From the NCBI RefSeq assembly GCF_013001025.1, contig NZ_CP053021.1:4905001-4969000 (forward strand): a stretch of DNA of 64,000 nucleotides, written 5' to 3'. The position numbers and the translations under genes are program-made. Positions within the stretch are counted from its first letter, which is position 1, and every line of letters starts with the position of its first letter. The DNA is from Sphingobium yanoikuyae. Its GTDB lineage: Bacteria > Pseudomonadota > Alphaproteobacteria > Sphingomonadales > Sphingomonadaceae. The notes below the pieces were generated by a model that was given only the letters and a program-made list of their open reading frames with translations, was not told the DNA's origin and ran no database searches. Below, piece after piece: positions 15,509 through 25,480 of this stretch.

Positions 15509-16551
15509 TCGGACGGGGGCTGCTGGGCATCGGGGCATTGCTGATGATGGGCCTGCTCCCCCTTTCCGCCGTCCGGGCCGCCGACCCGCTGATCATCGCG
15601 CATCGCGGTGCCAGCGGCGAGCGGCCCGAACATACGCTCGCCAGCTATGAGCGGGCGATCGACCAGGGCGCCGACTATATCGAGCCCGATCTGGTCCTGA
15701 CCAGGGATGGCGTGCTGGTCGCCCGGCATGAGAACGAGATTGGCGGCACTACCGACGTCGCCGACCATCCCGAATTTGCCGATCGCAAGACCACGAAGAC
15801 GATCGACGGCATCGAAATGACCGGCTGGTTCACCGAGGATTTCACCCTCGGCGAACTGCGCACTTTGCGGGCGCGGGAACGTCTGCCCGATCTGCGCCCG
15901 GCCAATGTCCGCTTCAACGATCTCTATCTCATCCCGACCTTCGAGGAGATATTGAAGCTGGTCCGCGCTAAGGAAGCGGAGCAGCATCGTCGCATCGGCC
16001 TCTATCCCGAAACCAAGCATCCCAGCTATTTCGCCGGCATCGGCCTGCCGCACCAGCAGGCGCTGCTCGATCTGCTCGGCAAATATGGCTACACCAATGC
16101 CGACGATCCGGTCTTCATCCAGTCGTTCGAGGTCGGCAATCTGAAGGCCCTGCATGAAGCGACCCGGCTGCGCCTCATCCAGCTCGTCGATGCCGAAGGC
16201 GGCCCCGCTGACGAACCTGGCACGACCTATGCCGACATGATGAGCGTCTCCGGGCTGGAGGCGATTGCCGGCTATGCCACAGGCCTCGGCCCGTCCGCCG
16301 CCATGGTGCTGGCACCCGATGGGGCGACCGCGCTGGTTGGCCGTGCCCATGATGCCGGGCTTCAGGTCCATATCTGGACGCTACGGATGGAAAACAGCTT
16401 CCTGCCCGACCAGTATAAGCGACCGGACGATCCGCAGGGCCGGGGCGATTTTGCCGGCTATGTCCAGGCGATCGCATCGACGGGCGTCGACGGCATTTTC
16501 AGCGATTTCCCCAGGCAGGCGCGCGACGCTCTGAGCAACGCGCAGCCCTGA
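15505..16551 (+). CDS. Periplasmic glycerophosphodiester phosphodiesterase (GlpQ-type)
   Basis: A 348-residue exported enzyme that hydrolyses glycerophosphodiesters to glycerol-3-phosphate and an alcohol. The signal peptide ends near AVRA-AD. The GDPD core is clear: IIAHRGASGERPEHTLASYERAIDQGADYIEPDL (catalytic His and metal-binding Glu), then HENEIGGTTDV and LIPTFEEIL. The GTG start at 15505 forms a GTGA overlap with the ArsC-like gene. The product could feed GlpD (41 kb), but the genes are not linked. Confidence 0.9.
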   Translation: MIGRGLLGIGALLMMGLLPLSAVRAADPLIIAHRGASGERPEHTLASYERAIDQGADYIEPDLVLTRDGVLVARHENEIGGTTDVADHPEFADRKTTKTIDGIEMTGWFTEDFTLGELRTLRARERLPDLRPANVRFNDLYLIPTFEEILKLVRAKEAEQHRRIGLYPETKHPSYFAGIGLPHQQALLDLLGKYGYTNADDPVFIQSFEVGNLKALHEATRLRLIQLVDAEGGPADEPGTTYADMMSVSGLEAIAGYATGLGPSAAMVLAPDGATALVGRAHDAGLQVHIWTLRMENSFLPDQYKRPDDPQGRGDFAGYVQAIASTGVDGIFSDFPRQARDALSNAQP

Positions 16552-16645
16552 TCGGCAACATCGCATAAATTAAAGCGGATTTTCCCTTCTCTACCCTGCG
16601 GCTCGACTTGCCAAAGCCGGGCCGCAGGCGAATAACGAACAGACC

Positions 16646-17071
16646 ATGCTGTCCCAGAAGACCCGTTACGCCATCCGCGCGCTCCAGCATCTTGCCGACC
16701 GCTATCGCCAGGGGCCCGTGCCCCTCAACGAGATTGCGACGCGCCAGAATATCCCGGCGAAATTCCTGACGGTGATCCTGTCCGAATTGTCGCGCGAAGG
16801 GCTGGTGGCGACCCAACGGGGGCGCGACGGCGGCTATTGGCTGGCCTTGGCGCCGGTCGACATCAGCTATGGCGACATCGTCCGCCTGACTCGCGGCTCG
16901 CTCGCGCTCACCCCTTGTGCCAGCCGCTTCGCCCATGAAAGCTGCACCAACTGCCTGCCCGAAAGCGAATGTCGCCTGCACCGGGTGATGCTGCGCGTGC
17001 GCGACGAAACCGCCAAGGTGCTCGACAGCATCAGCCTCGCCGAACCCTTCGCGGCCGAAGGGTTGGGGTAG
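16646..17071 (+). CDS. Rrf2-family transcriptional regulator with four cysteines
   Basis: A 141-residue Rrf2 regulator: the winged helix (MLSQKTRYAIRALQHLADRY ... IPAKFLTVILSELSREGLVATQRGRDGGYWLA) is followed by a Cys-rich region, C-x8-C-x2-C-x5-C (PCASRFAHESCTNCLPESEC). Rrf2 proteins such as IscR and NsrR bind iron-sulfur clusters through three cysteines; the spacing here differs from both, so I do not call it IscR. No isc or suf genes are adjacent. The next gene, an MBL-fold hydrolase, starts 65 nt downstream and may be co-transcribed. Confidence 0.85.
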   Translation: MLSQKTRYAIRALQHLADRYRQGPVPLNEIATRQNIPAKFLTVILSELSREGLVATQRGRDGGYWLALAPVDISYGDIVRLTRGSLALTPCASRFAHESCTNCLPESECRLHRVMLRVRDETAKVLDSISLAEPFAAEGLG

Positions 17072-17136
17072 GGCGCCGAAGGCGCAGGCGTGCGGACGCC
17101 CTTGCGCTCGCCCCGTCGCTCCGCCACATCGGCAGC

Positions 17137-17793
17137 ATGACCACGCCGCCGCTCAAAGCCGCCCTGATCCCCGTCACCCCGCTGCAGCAGAACTGCACCC
17201 TCTTCTGGTGTACGGAAACGATGCGCGGCGCCTTTGTCGATCCGGGCGGCGACCTGCCGGTGCTGAAGCAGGCGGCGGCGCAGCATGGCGTCACGATCGA
17301 GAAGATTCTCGTCACCCATGGCCATATCGACCATTGCGGCCAGGCCGGCGTACTGGCCCGCGACCTCGACGTCCCGATCGAGGGGCCGCATGAGGAGGAT
17401 CGCTTCTGGATCGACCGGCTGCCGCAGGATGGCGAACGCTGGGGCATTCCGGGTGAGAGTTTCGAGCCGGATCGCTGGCTGGTCGATGGCGACCAGGTGA
17501 CGGTCGGCAATCTGACCTTCGACGTCTATCATTGCCCCGGCCACACGCCGGGCCATGTCGTCTTCCACCATGCGCCGAGCCAGCTCGCGATCGTGGGCGA
17601 CGTGCTGTTCAAGGGCTCGATCGGCCGCACCGACTTCCCGCGCGGAAACCATCAGGACTTGATCGACGCGATCACCGGCAAGCTCTGGCCGCTCGGCGGC
17701 CAGACCGCCTTCGTCCCCGGCCATGGCGAGATGAGCAATTTCGCCTATGAACGGCGGACCAATCCCTATGTGGCCGACTCCGTTCTCGGTTAA
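17137..17793 (+). CDS. MBL-fold hydrolase (YcbL/glyoxalase II-like)
   Basis: A 218-residue metallo-beta-lactamase-fold enzyme. The metal-binding motif THGHIDHCGQ is followed by CPGHTPGHVVF, GDVLFKGSIGRTDFPRGN and VPGHG, the full set for a glyoxalase II-like hydrolase (thioester hydrolysis), although without the usual C-terminal HAGH domain. This short form resembles YcbL. The ATG at 17137 is preceded only by a weak ribosome binding site. Its TAA overlaps the stop of the convergent MAPEG gene. Confidence 0.85.
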   Translation: MTTPPLKAALIPVTPLQQNCTLFWCTETMRGAFVDPGGDLPVLKQAAAQHGVTIEKILVTHGHIDHCGQAGVLARDLDVPIEGPHEEDRFWIDRLPQDGERWGIPGESFEPDRWLVDGDQVTVGNLTFDVYHCPGHTPGHVVFHHAPSQLAIVGDVLFKGSIGRTDFPRGNHQDLIDAITGKLWPLGGQTAFVPGHGEMSNFAYERRTNPYVADSVLG

Positions 17794-18218
17794 ACGCGTG
17801 CCATCGCCGGCGGGGCAGGCACGGCGCGAGTCGCGCCATAGGCGACATAGAGCGCCGCGACCGCCAGGCCGAGCATCACGATCCAGGTGAGCAGCGCGCC
17901 GCCCGCGCGCCACACCGTCGGCTTGTCGGCGTCCATGCCAAAGCCATGGGCGATTCGCGCCAGCGCATAGATCATCGCCCCGATCCACAGCCACAGCGGC
18001 GCGCCGATCGCCATTTCGATCAGGCCGAAGAGAAGCAGCACGATCGGCGTATATTCGATGAAATTGGCGTGCGCCCGCATCCGCCGCGCCAGCAACATGT
18101 TCCCCGAGTCGCCGTGCAAAAGCTTCGCGCCCACGCGGATTCGCGCGCAGCGCACCGCCAGCCAGAAATTGATGAGCGCACAGGCCGCAGCCAGTGTAAG
18201 CGTGATCGGCAACAACAT
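17790..18218 (-). CDS. MAPEG-family membrane protein
   Basis: A 142-residue protein with four hydrophobic helices and the MAPEG motif (VGAKLLHGDSGNMLLARRMRAHANFIEYTPIVLLLFGLIE), in which RAHANFIEYTP is diagnostic. Members include glutathione-dependent membrane transferases. I choose the ATG at 18218, because AGGGGG lies 6 nt upstream; an ATG at 18224 would have that sequence touching the codon. The GST at 5.4 kb is unrelated in location. Confidence 0.85.
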   Translation of the reverse strand: MLLPITLTLAAACALINFWLAVRCARIRVGAKLLHGDSGNMLLARRMRAHANFIEYTPIVLLLFGLIEMAIGAPLWLWIGAMIYALARIAHGFGMDADKPTVWRAGGALLTWIVMLGLAVAALYVAYGATRAVPAPPAMARV

Positions 18219-18424
18219 GGGCATCCCCCTATTCGACGGGCCGCCACCATAGGCGCGGCGGGCCGGCGGGCAAGGAAGGACTTGCACCATCTGCAAAAAC
18301 GGCTATAGGCGCAGGGCTTCGCGATCACCCGGGCCGCATGGTCTGCGGCACCCGTGCCGTCGGCGTCTCATTTGGAAACCGGCCAGTCGCATAACCAGAT
18401 TTAATTACGGAAACAGGTGCCGAC

Positions 18425-18604
18425 ATGGCTGTCCCCAAAAGGAAAACTTCCCCGTCCAAGCGTGGCATGCGTCGCAGCCACGATTCGCTGCGCGTCGAAG
18501 CATTCCAGGAATGCTCGAACTGCGGTGAACTGAAGCGTCCCCACAATCTGTGCGACGCGTGCGGCCATTATAACGGCCGCGAAGTCATCGCCGTCGGGGC
18601 GTAA
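18425..18604 (+). CDS. rpmF: 50S ribosomal protein L32
   Basis: A 59-residue ribosomal protein reading [20 protein letters not shown] at the start, with the zinc-type cysteine pairs CSNCGELK and CDACGHYN. Position directly upstream of plsX is the conserved rpmF-plsX-fabH arrangement that links ribosome and fatty-acid/phospholipid synthesis. The frame is intact and of usual length. Confidence 0.96.
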   Translation: MAVPKRKTSPSKRGMRRSHDSLRVEAFQECSNCGELKRPHNLCDACGHYNGREVIAVGA

Positions 18605-18637
18605 GACTTTTTCGATCTCCGCAAAGGGGTGATCTCA

Positions 18638-19696
18638 GTGTCCAGCCAACCGCGAATCGCAATTGACGCGATGGGCGGGGATGAAGGCGTGCGGGTGATG
18701 ATGGCAGGCGTTGCGCTTGCCCGTCGCCGGCACGAAGGACTCCGCTTCACCCTTTTCGGCGACGAGACCCGGATCAAGGCGGCTCTCGACAACCACCCCA
18801 ATTTGCGGGCGGCGTCGGAAGTCGTGCATTCCGACACGATCGTCGAGGGCACGGACAAGCCCAGCGTCGCGATTCGCAAGAAGAGCAGCTCGATGAGCAT
18901 GGCGATCAACGCCGTGAAGTCGGGTGATGCCGGTGCGGCGGTTTCCGCCGGCAATACCGGTGCGCTCATGGCGATGGCGAAGCTGGCGCTGCGTACCATG
19001 CCCGGCGTTGATCGGCCTGCGCTGGCAGCGATGCTGCCCACCCTTGGCGATAATGATGTCGTCATGCTCGACCTTGGTGCCAATACCGAGTGCGATGCGC
19101 GCAACCTCGTCCAGTTCGCGGTGATGGGTGCGGCCTATGCCCGCATCGCCCTCGATCTGGAGCGGCCGCGCGTGCGCCTGCTCAACATCGGCACCGAAGA
19201 GCTCAAGGGCACGGACGAGATCCGTGACGCCGCCGCCGTGCTGCGCGCAGCCGATACCCTGCCATTCTCGTTCGACGGCTTTACCGAAGGCGACAAGATC
19301 GGCCGCGGCGAAACCGACGTGATCGTGTGCGACGGCTTTTCGGGCAATGTCGCGCTCAAGACGGCCGAGGGTACTGCCCGCTTCGTCGCCGACCTGCTGC
19401 GCCGCGCCTTCTCCAGCTCGCTGCGGTCCAAGATCGGCTTCCTGATCTCGAAGCCGGCGATGCACCTGCTCAAGCATCATCTCGATCCCAACAATCATAA
19501 TGGCGCCGTCTTCCTTGGCCTCAACGGGGTCGTGGTGAAAAGCCATGGCAGCGCCGATGCCAAGGGCGTGGCCAATGCGGTGCATGTCGCCGCCCGCCTA
19601 CTGGAAGAGGATATCACGCGACGCATCGCCGCCGATATGGCCGGGGTGCAGGATCTGTCCGCCGTCGCGTCCAAATTGGAGCTGCCCGTCAAGTGA
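18638..19696 (+). CDS. plsX: Phosphate acyltransferase PlsX
   Basis: A 352-residue enzyme that makes acyl-phosphate from acyl-ACP for phospholipid synthesis. Hallmarks are [59 protein letters not shown] and [18 protein letters not shown]. The start is GTG 18638, 8 nt after AAAGGGG; a GTG at 18629 lies inside that sequence. The stop overlaps the fabH ATG by one base (TGATG), so translation is coupled. Confidence 0.94.
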   Translation: MSSQPRIAIDAMGGDEGVRVMMAGVALARRRHEGLRFTLFGDETRIKAALDNHPNLRAASEVVHSDTIVEGTDKPSVAIRKKSSSMSMAINAVKSGDAGAAVSAGNTGALMAMAKLALRTMPGVDRPALAAMLPTLGDNDVVMLDLGANTECDARNLVQFAVMGAAYARIALDLERPRVRLLNIGTEELKGTDEIRDAAAVLRAADTLPFSFDGFTEGDKIGRGETDVIVCDGFSGNVALKTAEGTARFVADLLRRAFSSSLRSKIGFLISKPAMHLLKHHLDPNNHNGAVFLGLNGVVVKSHGSADAKGVANAVHVAARLLEEDITRRIAADMAGVQDLSAVASKLELPVK

Positions 19697-20661
19697 TGCG
19701 TCGATCCGTTCTCCTGGGCACGGGCTCGGCCCTGCCCGCACGCGTCGTCACCAATGCGGAACTGGCGCAGACCGTCGACACCAGCGACGAATGGATCGTC
19801 GAGCGGACCGGCATCCGCACCCGCTATATCGCCGGCGAGGGTGAGACCACGACCACGCTGGCGACCAACGCCGCGAAGCGCGCGCTGGAGGCCGCCGGCC
19901 TTGCCGCGCAGGATATCGACCTCATCATCCTGGCGACCGCGACCCCGGACCAGACCTTCCCCGCCAGCGCCACGCTGGTGCAGGCCGCCCTCGGCATTGA
20001 TGACTGCGTCGCCTTCGACGTCGCCGCCGTCTGCTCGGGCTTCCTCTATGCGATGACGGTCGCCGATTCGATGATCCGCTCGGGCGCGGCGCAGCGCGCG
20101 CTGGTGATCGGCGCGGAAACCTTCAGCCGTATTCTCGATTGGGAAGACCGCGCGACCTGCGTGCTGTTCGGCGATGGTGCCGGCGCCGTCGTGCTCGGCG
20201 CGGAGGAAAGCGCGGAAGGCCAGCGTGGCATCCTCGCCGCCAAACTTCATGCCGATGGCCGCCACAACCAGCTTCTCTACGTCGATGGCGGTCCTTCGAC
20301 CACCCAGACCGTGGGCAAGGTCCGCATGAAGGGGCAGGAAGTGTTCCGCCATGCGGTGGTGAATCTCGCCACCGTGCTCAAGGAAGTGATGGCGATGGCG
20401 GAGATGACGCCCGCCGACATCGACTGGCTGGTGCCGCACCAGGCCAATGCCCGGATTCTCGACGCGACCGCGCGCAAGCTCAAGCTGTCCCCGGACAAGG
20501 TCGTCGTCACCGTCGACCAGCATGCCAACACCTCGGCCGCCTCGGTGCCGCTGGCACTGGACGCCGCGACCCGCGATGGCCGGATCAAGGCCGGCGATCT
20601 GATCGTGCTGGAAGCGATGGGCGGCGGCTTCACTTGGGGCGCCTGCGTCCTGCGGGTCTGA
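19696..20661 (+). CDS. fabH: 3-oxoacyl-ACP synthase III (KAS III)
   Basis: A 321-residue condensing enzyme that starts fatty-acid synthesis from acetyl-CoA and malonyl-ACP. The catalytic triad is visible as Cys in [11 protein letters not shown], His in VPHQANARI and Asn in [20 protein letters not shown] is the conserved substrate-loop motif. The ATG at 19696 overlaps the plsX stop; a GTG one codon earlier is possible. It sits in the canonical rpmF-plsX-fabH-ihfA order. Confidence 0.95.
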   Translation: MRRSVLLGTGSALPARVVTNAELAQTVDTSDEWIVERTGIRTRYIAGEGETTTTLATNAAKRALEAAGLAAQDIDLIILATATPDQTFPASATLVQAALGIDDCVAFDVAAVCSGFLYAMTVADSMIRSGAAQRALVIGAETFSRILDWEDRATCVLFGDGAGAVVLGAEESAEGQRGILAAKLHADGRHNQLLYVDGGPSTTQTVGKVRMKGQEVFRHAVVNLATVLKEVMAMAEMTPADIDWLVPHQANARILDATARKLKLSPDKVVVTVDQHANTSAASVPLALDAATRDGRIKAGDLIVLEAMGGGFTWGACVLRV

Positions 20662-20786
20662 TACGGCGGCGAAACGATCGCCCCTACGTATCTGACCTGC
20701 TTGCCGAATCACCCAACATGCATCACATTTGTGTCGCAATCATTTGCCCTGGCAGATGATGCAGGGGGGCACATTGGGGATTTGCG

Positions 20787-21083
20787 ATGACCGGCACTGG
20801 CACACTGACCCGCGCTGATCTGGCGGAGAGCGTCAATCGTCACATTGGCTTGTCCCGCGCGGAAGCGGCGGCACTGGTCGAATCGATCCTGGAACATATG
20901 TCGACTGCGCTGGAGCGCGGCGAAAATGTGAAAATTTCGAGTTTCGGTACCTTCGTCCTGCGCGACAAGAATGAGCGCATGGGGCGCAACCCGAAGACCG
21001 GGATCGAGGTGCCGATTGAGCCGCGCCGGGTGCTCACATTCCGCGCGAGCCAGACGATGCGGGACCGCGTTGCCTCGACCTGA
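20787..21083 (+). CDS. ihfA: Integration host factor subunit alpha
   Basis: A 98-residue HU/IHF-family DNA-bending protein. The arm and core are clear: [46 protein letters not shown], then [14 protein letters not shown]. The RNPKTG loop with Pro at the intercalating tip and the neighbouring MerR gene identify IhfA rather than HU. It has its own 125-bp upstream region after fabH. Confidence 0.94.
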   Translation: MTGTGTLTRADLAESVNRHIGLSRAEAAALVESILEHMSTALERGENVKISSFGTFVLRDKNERMGRNPKTGIEVPIEPRRVLTFRASQTMRDRVAST

Positions 21084-21165
21084 GGCAATTCGGTCAGCTT
21101 TTGTAATATTGGCGTATATTTACCGTAGTTGACCTTTACGGGACTATGGGTGCAACATTGCGCCC

Positions 21166-21510
21166 ATGGAAAAGGCCGAGGGCGCATTTCTGACCATCAG
21201 CGAACTGGCAACAGAGCTGGGTCTTGCCCAACATATTTTGCGCTATTGGGAAACCCGCTTTCCGCAATTGCGTCCGCTCCAGCGATCGGGCAACCGGCGC
21301 TACTATCGTCCTGCCGATGTGGCGCTGGCACGGCGCATCAACCAGTTGCTCAATGTCGAGGGCTTCACGGTCAAGGGCGCGCAGAAGGCGCTGGCCGATG
21401 GCACGGACGATATAGCGGTGGATCCGCTGCCCGCCGCGACGCCGGAACCGGACCTGATCGCCCGGCTCGAAGCCATCCGGGCCGATCTGGCGCGCGCCTT
21501 GGGTCGCTGA
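21166..21510 (+). CDS. MerR-family transcriptional regulator
   Basis: A 114-residue regulator with an N-terminal MerR winged helix (LTISELATELGLAQHILRYWETRFPQLRPLQRSGNRRYYRPADV). The position after ihfA is conserved in alphaproteobacteria. The C-terminal part is short and has no cysteine or metal motif, so its effector cannot be guessed. It begins 82 nt after ihfA and is probably in the same operon. Confidence 0.9.
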   Translation: MEKAEGAFLTISELATELGLAQHILRYWETRFPQLRPLQRSGNRRYYRPADVALARRINQLLNVEGFTVKGAQKALADGTDDIAVDPLPAATPEPDLIARLEAIRADLARALGR

Positions 21511-21516
21511 TCGCGA

Positions 21517-22041
21517 TCAGAGCGTCCGGGCATAGACAAGGTCGCGGAACGGCACGTCCCCGACCATGAAGGTCAGTTCGCCGATCTCGACAAAGTCATG
21601 CCGGGCATAGAAGCGCCGCGCCCGATCATTCTGTGGATAGACGGCCAGGAGCAGCCGGCGCGCGCCGCGTCGCCGGGCCTCCGCCAGCACCAGCGCCATC
21701 AGCGCATCGCCATTGCCGCCACCCTGCCACCCATTCAGCAGATAGATGCGCTTGAGTTCGACATCCGCCCGATCGTCGGTCGGCACCGGCAGGTCGGGCG
21801 GGGTGATCAGCGCATAGCCGACCGGCGCGCCTAGCGGCGTCTCGCCGATCAGGATCGTCTGGGCCGGATCGGCGAGGGCTGCACGATAATAGTCCTCGCC
21901 ATGCGCCTTGCGGATATGGGCGACCAGCGCCTCGCCGGGATGGTCATGGGCAAAGCTGGCCAGGAAGGTGGCGCCGCCCAATATCGACAATGCGGCGGCA
22001 TCGGAGGCGACAGCCGGCCGCCAGTGAATCGGCGTGGTCAA
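21517..22041 (-). CDS. GNAT-family N-acetyltransferase
   Basis: A protein of about 174 residues with the GNAT acetyl-CoA-binding pattern: VELKRIYLLNGWQGGGNGDALMALVLAEARRRGARRLLLAVYPQNDRARRFYARHDF. The gene lacks a good ATG. The longest open frame (to 22134) would overlap sixA by about 90 bp and add a low-complexity Pro/Gly leader, so I propose TTG 22041, which begins 2 nt after the sixA stop and gives MTTPIHWRPAV, a normal GNAT start. Substrate unknown; the lateral Tyr suggests a RimI- or spermidine-type enzyme. Confidence 0.8.
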   Translation of the reverse strand: MTTPIHWRPAVASDAAALSILGGATFLASFAHDHPGEALVAHIRKAHGEDYYRAALADPAQTILIGETPLGAPVGYALITPPDLPVPTDDRADVELKRIYLLNGWQGGGNGDALMALVLAEARRRGARRLLLAVYPQNDRARRFYARHDFVEIGELTFMVGDVPFRDLVYARTL

Positions 22042-22043
22042 GC

Positions 22044-22586
22044 TCAGCGCGATCCCGGACCCAGGGCCGGGTCCAGGTCGCGGGGGCGGGTGAAGCTCAG
22101 CAATGTGCCGCACTTGTCCGTCGTCGCGTCCCACTGGTCGATGGCGAGATCCATCACCGCAATGCTGGCGGTCGGAAATTTGATCTCCACATCCTCGCGC
22201 TGCGGATTGGCGCCATCATCGGGGACCAGGCTCAGGATCAGTTCCTCGAAACCGGGATTATGCCCTGCCATCAGCACGCTGTCCGCCTCGTCCGGCAAAT
22301 CGCGCAGCACGTCGATCAGGGTCGGGGCAGAGGCCAGATAGATGCGCCGGTCCCAGCGCGCGTCCAGCGTTTCGCCATAACCGGTGAAGAAGGTGTCGAG
22401 CGTCTGCACGACGCGGGCAGCGGGGGATGCGACCAGCAGGTCGAACCGCATATCCTTCCGCGCGGCGAACTGGCCCATCAGCAGCGCGGCCTTTTCCCCC
22501 CGGCGGTTGAGCGGCCGGTCGAAATCCCGCGCGACCGGATCGTCCCAATCGGACTTGGCATGGCGCAACAGGGTCAACCGCTTCAT
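22044..22586 (-). CDS. sixA: SixA-type phosphohistidine phosphatase
   Basis: A 180-residue histidine-phosphatase-superfamily protein. It has the RHG-type motif LLRHAKSDWDD, the second arginine region RPLNRRGEKAA, VASPAARVVQTLDTF and the C-terminal catalytic His in LMAGHNPGFEEL. SixA proteins dephosphorylate histidine-phosphotransfer domains; the substrate in this organism is unknown. The following GNAT gene starts 2 nt later, so the pair is an operon. Confidence 0.87.
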   Translation of the reverse strand: MKRLTLLRHAKSDWDDPVARDFDRPLNRRGEKAALLMGQFAARKDMRFDLLVASPAARVVQTLDTFFTGYGETLDARWDRRIYLASAPTLIDVLRDLPDEADSVLMAGHNPGFEELILSLVPDDGANPQREDVEIKFPTASIAVMDLAIDQWDATTDKCGTLLSFTRPRDLDPALGPGSR

Positions 22587-22677
22587 TCTCGCTCCAGCTC
22601 CTCGCGCCTTGTCGCGGCGGAATATTTCCTGCCGACTCGCAAAAACGCAGAAAACAAAGGCGCTGCGCCCTGTCGGG

Positions 22678-25431
22678 TCACCGCATGCCGGGTTCGCTTC
22701 CCTGATGCCCTAACGTTGTTCGGTCGCCAAGACCAGCGTCCTGCATGTCCCGCCCCTGCATCTTTGCGCTGACGGCGATGATCGCCTCGTCCAGCGTCAG
22801 CCGGCGGATCGGCGTGCCGGGCGGGAAGGCGCTCAGCAGTCGGCTCGGCATGGCGGCGGACAGGATCACGAAACTGCCCTTGTCCTCGGCGCGGCGGATC
22901 AGCCGGCCGAACGCCTGCGCCAGCCGCGCCCGGATCAGCCGGTCGTCATAGGCGCTGCCACCCCCCGCCAGGCGCCGGGCGGCATGCAGCACGGTCGGCT
23001 TGGACCAGGGCACGCCCTCCATCACCACCAGCCGCAGCGAATGGCCGGGCACATCGACGCCATCGCGCAGCGCATCGGTGCCCAGCAGCGATGCACGCGG
23101 ATCGTCGCGGAAGATATCGACCAATGTGCCGGTATCCATCGGATCGACATGTTGCGCATAGAGCGGCAGGCCGGCGCGGGCGAGCCGGTCGGCGATGCGC
23201 GCATGTACGGCCCGCAACCGCCGGATCGCGGTGAACAGGCCCAGCGTGCCGCCACCCGATGCCTCGATCAGCCGGGCATAGGCGCCCGACATGGCGGCGA
23301 TGTCGCCGCGCTTGATGTCGGTGACGATCAGCACTTCGGCCCGACCGGGATAGTCGAACGGGCTGGCCGCCTCGAACCGCTCGGCGCTGTGCGGCAAATG
23401 GGTGACGCCGCTGCGCGCCTCGGCATTGGACCAGTCGCCGCCGCCCTTCAGCGTGGCGGAAGTGACGATCACCCCCTGCGCGGGTTGCAGCACTGCCTCG
23501 GCCAGCGGCCGGGTCGGGTCGAGCCAGTGGCGGTGCAGACCGATATCATATTCGCGCCCTTCCACCCGGTCGACGGTCATCCAGTCGACGAAATCGGGGT
23601 CGGCCGGGCCGCCGATCCGCGCCAGCAGCGCCAGCCAGGCGCTGATCAGGTCGCGGCGCCAGCCGAGCGATCCGATCGCCCCTTCGATCCGCGCCCGCGC
23701 CGCGCCGTCGAGCCAATCGGGGGCATCCTCCAGCACCGCTTCCAGCCGCTTGGACAGGCGGACAAGCGGCTTCAGCAGCGCATCGAGCGCGATCGCCGCT
23801 TCCTGTGCCGCCTCAACCAGCGGTCCATCGGGTTCGGCCAGTTCGGTTTCCAGCCCATAGCCGGCATCCGCCTCGCCGCTGTCGGCGGCGCGCGCGAAAA
23901 CGGTGCCGCGCACCGTGGCGAGCAATTCCTCCAGCGGACCGAAAGGCTCGCCCGCCACGATCCGCTTCAGCCAGTCGTCGGCCGGTAAAGCGCGTGCAGC
24001 TTCCACCGCGGTGCGGATCGCCTCGCCCCCTTCCTCGTCATAGCTGGCAAGGTCGGACAGGCGCGCGGCCAGGCCCCGGCGGCGGCCGCGCGATCCGCCT
24101 TCCGGTCCCATCACCCAGCGGCGCAGTTCGATCGCCTCCTGCCCCGACAGCGCAACCGAGAAGGTCGAATCGGCGGCGTCGAACAGGTGATGGCCCTCGT
24201 CGAAGACGATGCGCTGCGGGCGCTGGCCGGTCTCGCGGCCGCGCGCGGCGTTGATCATCACCAGCGCATGATTGGCGATGACGATGTCCGCCTCGGCCGA
24301 TGCCCGCGCCGACCGTTCGATGAAGCATTTCCGATAATGGGGGCAGCCGGCATAGATGCACTCGCCGCGCCGGTCGGTCAGCGCGGTGGAGCCGTTGCGC
24401 CGGAACAGGATGGGCAGCCAGCCGGGCAGGTCGCCGCCCACCATGTCGCCATCCTTGGAAAAGGCGGCCCAGCGCGCGACCAGTTGCGCCAATATGGCAG
24501 CACGGCCGGCAAAACCGCCCTGCAATGCATCTTCCAGATTGAGCAGGCAGAGATAATTTTCCCGCCCCTTGCGCACCACCACGCGTCGCGCGGCGGTCGC
24601 CGGATCGGGGAAGAGGCGCAACGATTCCCGGTCGAGCTGGCGTTGCAGCGCCTTGGTATAGGTGGATATCCACACCGTGCCCTGTGCCTGTGCGGCCCAG
24701 AGCGAGGCGGGGGCGAGATAGCCCAGCGTCTTGCCGATGCCGGTGCCGGCTTCCGCCAGCACCATGTTGGGCTGGTCGCGATGCGTGCGCGGGCGAAAGG
24801 CCTCCATTGCGGCGGCGGCATAGGCGCGCTGGCCGGGACGGGGTTCGGCGCCCGGTCCGGTCAGGCTGTCGAGCCGCGCCAGCACTTCATCCTCCTCCAT
24901 CGCCACGGTGCGCGGGGCAGGGCGGGGTGCGGCTTCCTCCCATTCGGGCAGCTTGGAAAAGAGCCAGCGTTCGGCCTCCGCCGGGCGGCTGATGCGCGGC
25001 GCGACCAGCGGCGACCAGGGCCAGCGCAGCCGGTGCAGCGCCTGCGCTGCGGTCCAGCCGCCTTCTCTTTCTTTCCATTCCGGGGAATCGAGCCGGTCGA
25101 GCAGGGCGCGCGCCGCCATCTGCAGCAGGGCCGGGATATCGCCTTCCTGTCCCGGTTGCGGCAGGTCCAGTGCCTCGGCCAGCCCCTTGGGCGTGGGCAC
25201 CAGGAAGCGGGCGGGATGGACGAAGGCCCAGAGTTCCAGCAGGTCGAGGCCGTTGAGATCGGGATAGCCCAGCCGCTGGCCGGTTAGCGGTGCATTGAGC
25301 AGCAGCGTCGGCGTCTCGGCGGTGCGGGCAATGGCCTGCCCCTTGGCGACGCCCATGGTGCGGCTGCCTTCGCGCAGCCAGATGCCGCCATGGCTGGCAT
25401 GGAGGGCGGGCAGGGCAGCAGGATCGATCAC
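22678..25431 (-). CDS. DinG/XPD-type ATP-dependent DNA helicase
   Basis: A 917-residue superfamily 2 helicase with the Fe-S cluster arrangement of DinG/XPD. Walker A is AEAGTGIGKT (Gly-Lys-Thr), and the DEAH-like box is FDEGHHLF. Four cysteines between them (YLCLLN, then RGECIYAGCPHYRKC) match the 4Fe-4S ligands. The C-terminal half has VTSATLKGG, LGTDALRDGVDVPG and LAQAFGRLIRR, motifs V and VI. Residues before about 190 form an extra N-terminal region not seen in E. coli DinG. It probably unwinds 5' overhang or R-loop substrates during repair. Confidence 0.9.
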   Translation of the reverse strand: MIDPAALPALHASHGGIWLREGSRTMGVAKGQAIARTAETPTLLLNAPLTGQRLGYPDLNGLDLLELWAFVHPARFLVPTPKGLAEALDLPQPGQEGDIPALLQMAARALLDRLDSPEWKEREGGWTAAQALHRLRWPWSPLVAPRISRPAEAERWLFSKLPEWEEAAPRPAPRTVAMEEDEVLARLDSLTGPGAEPRPGQRAYAAAAMEAFRPRTHRDQPNMVLAEAGTGIGKTLGYLAPASLWAAQAQGTVWISTYTKALQRQLDRESLRLFPDPATAARRVVVRKGRENYLCLLNLEDALQGGFAGRAAILAQLVARWAAFSKDGDMVGGDLPGWLPILFRRNGSTALTDRRGECIYAGCPHYRKCFIERSARASAEADIVIANHALVMINAARGRETGQRPQRIVFDEGHHLFDAADSTFSVALSGQEAIELRRWVMGPEGGSRGRRRGLAARLSDLASYDEEGGEAIRTAVEAARALPADDWLKRIVAGEPFGPLEELLATVRGTVFARAADSGEADAGYGLETELAEPDGPLVEAAQEAAIALDALLKPLVRLSKRLEAVLEDAPDWLDGAARARIEGAIGSLGWRRDLISAWLALLARIGGPADPDFVDWMTVDRVEGREYDIGLHRHWLDPTRPLAEAVLQPAQGVIVTSATLKGGGDWSNAEARSGVTHLPHSAERFEAASPFDYPGRAEVLIVTDIKRGDIAAMSGAYARLIEASGGGTLGLFTAIRRLRAVHARIADRLARAGLPLYAQHVDPMDTGTLVDIFRDDPRASLLGTDALRDGVDVPGHSLRLVVMEGVPWSKPTVLHAARRLAGGGSAYDDRLIRARLAQAFGRLIRRAEDKGSFVILSAAMPSRLLSAFPPGTPIRRLTLDEAIIAVSAKMQGRDMQDAGLGDRTTLGHQGSEPGMR

Positions 25432-25480
25432 CCGCCCGGCTTAGGGCAAGGCGAACAAAAGGGAAACCGAAATGCGCCGA

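Noticed and set aside
16646..17071. Calling the Rrf2 regulator IscR
   Set aside because: The cysteine spacing differs from C-x5-C-x5-C and no isc/suf genes are near.
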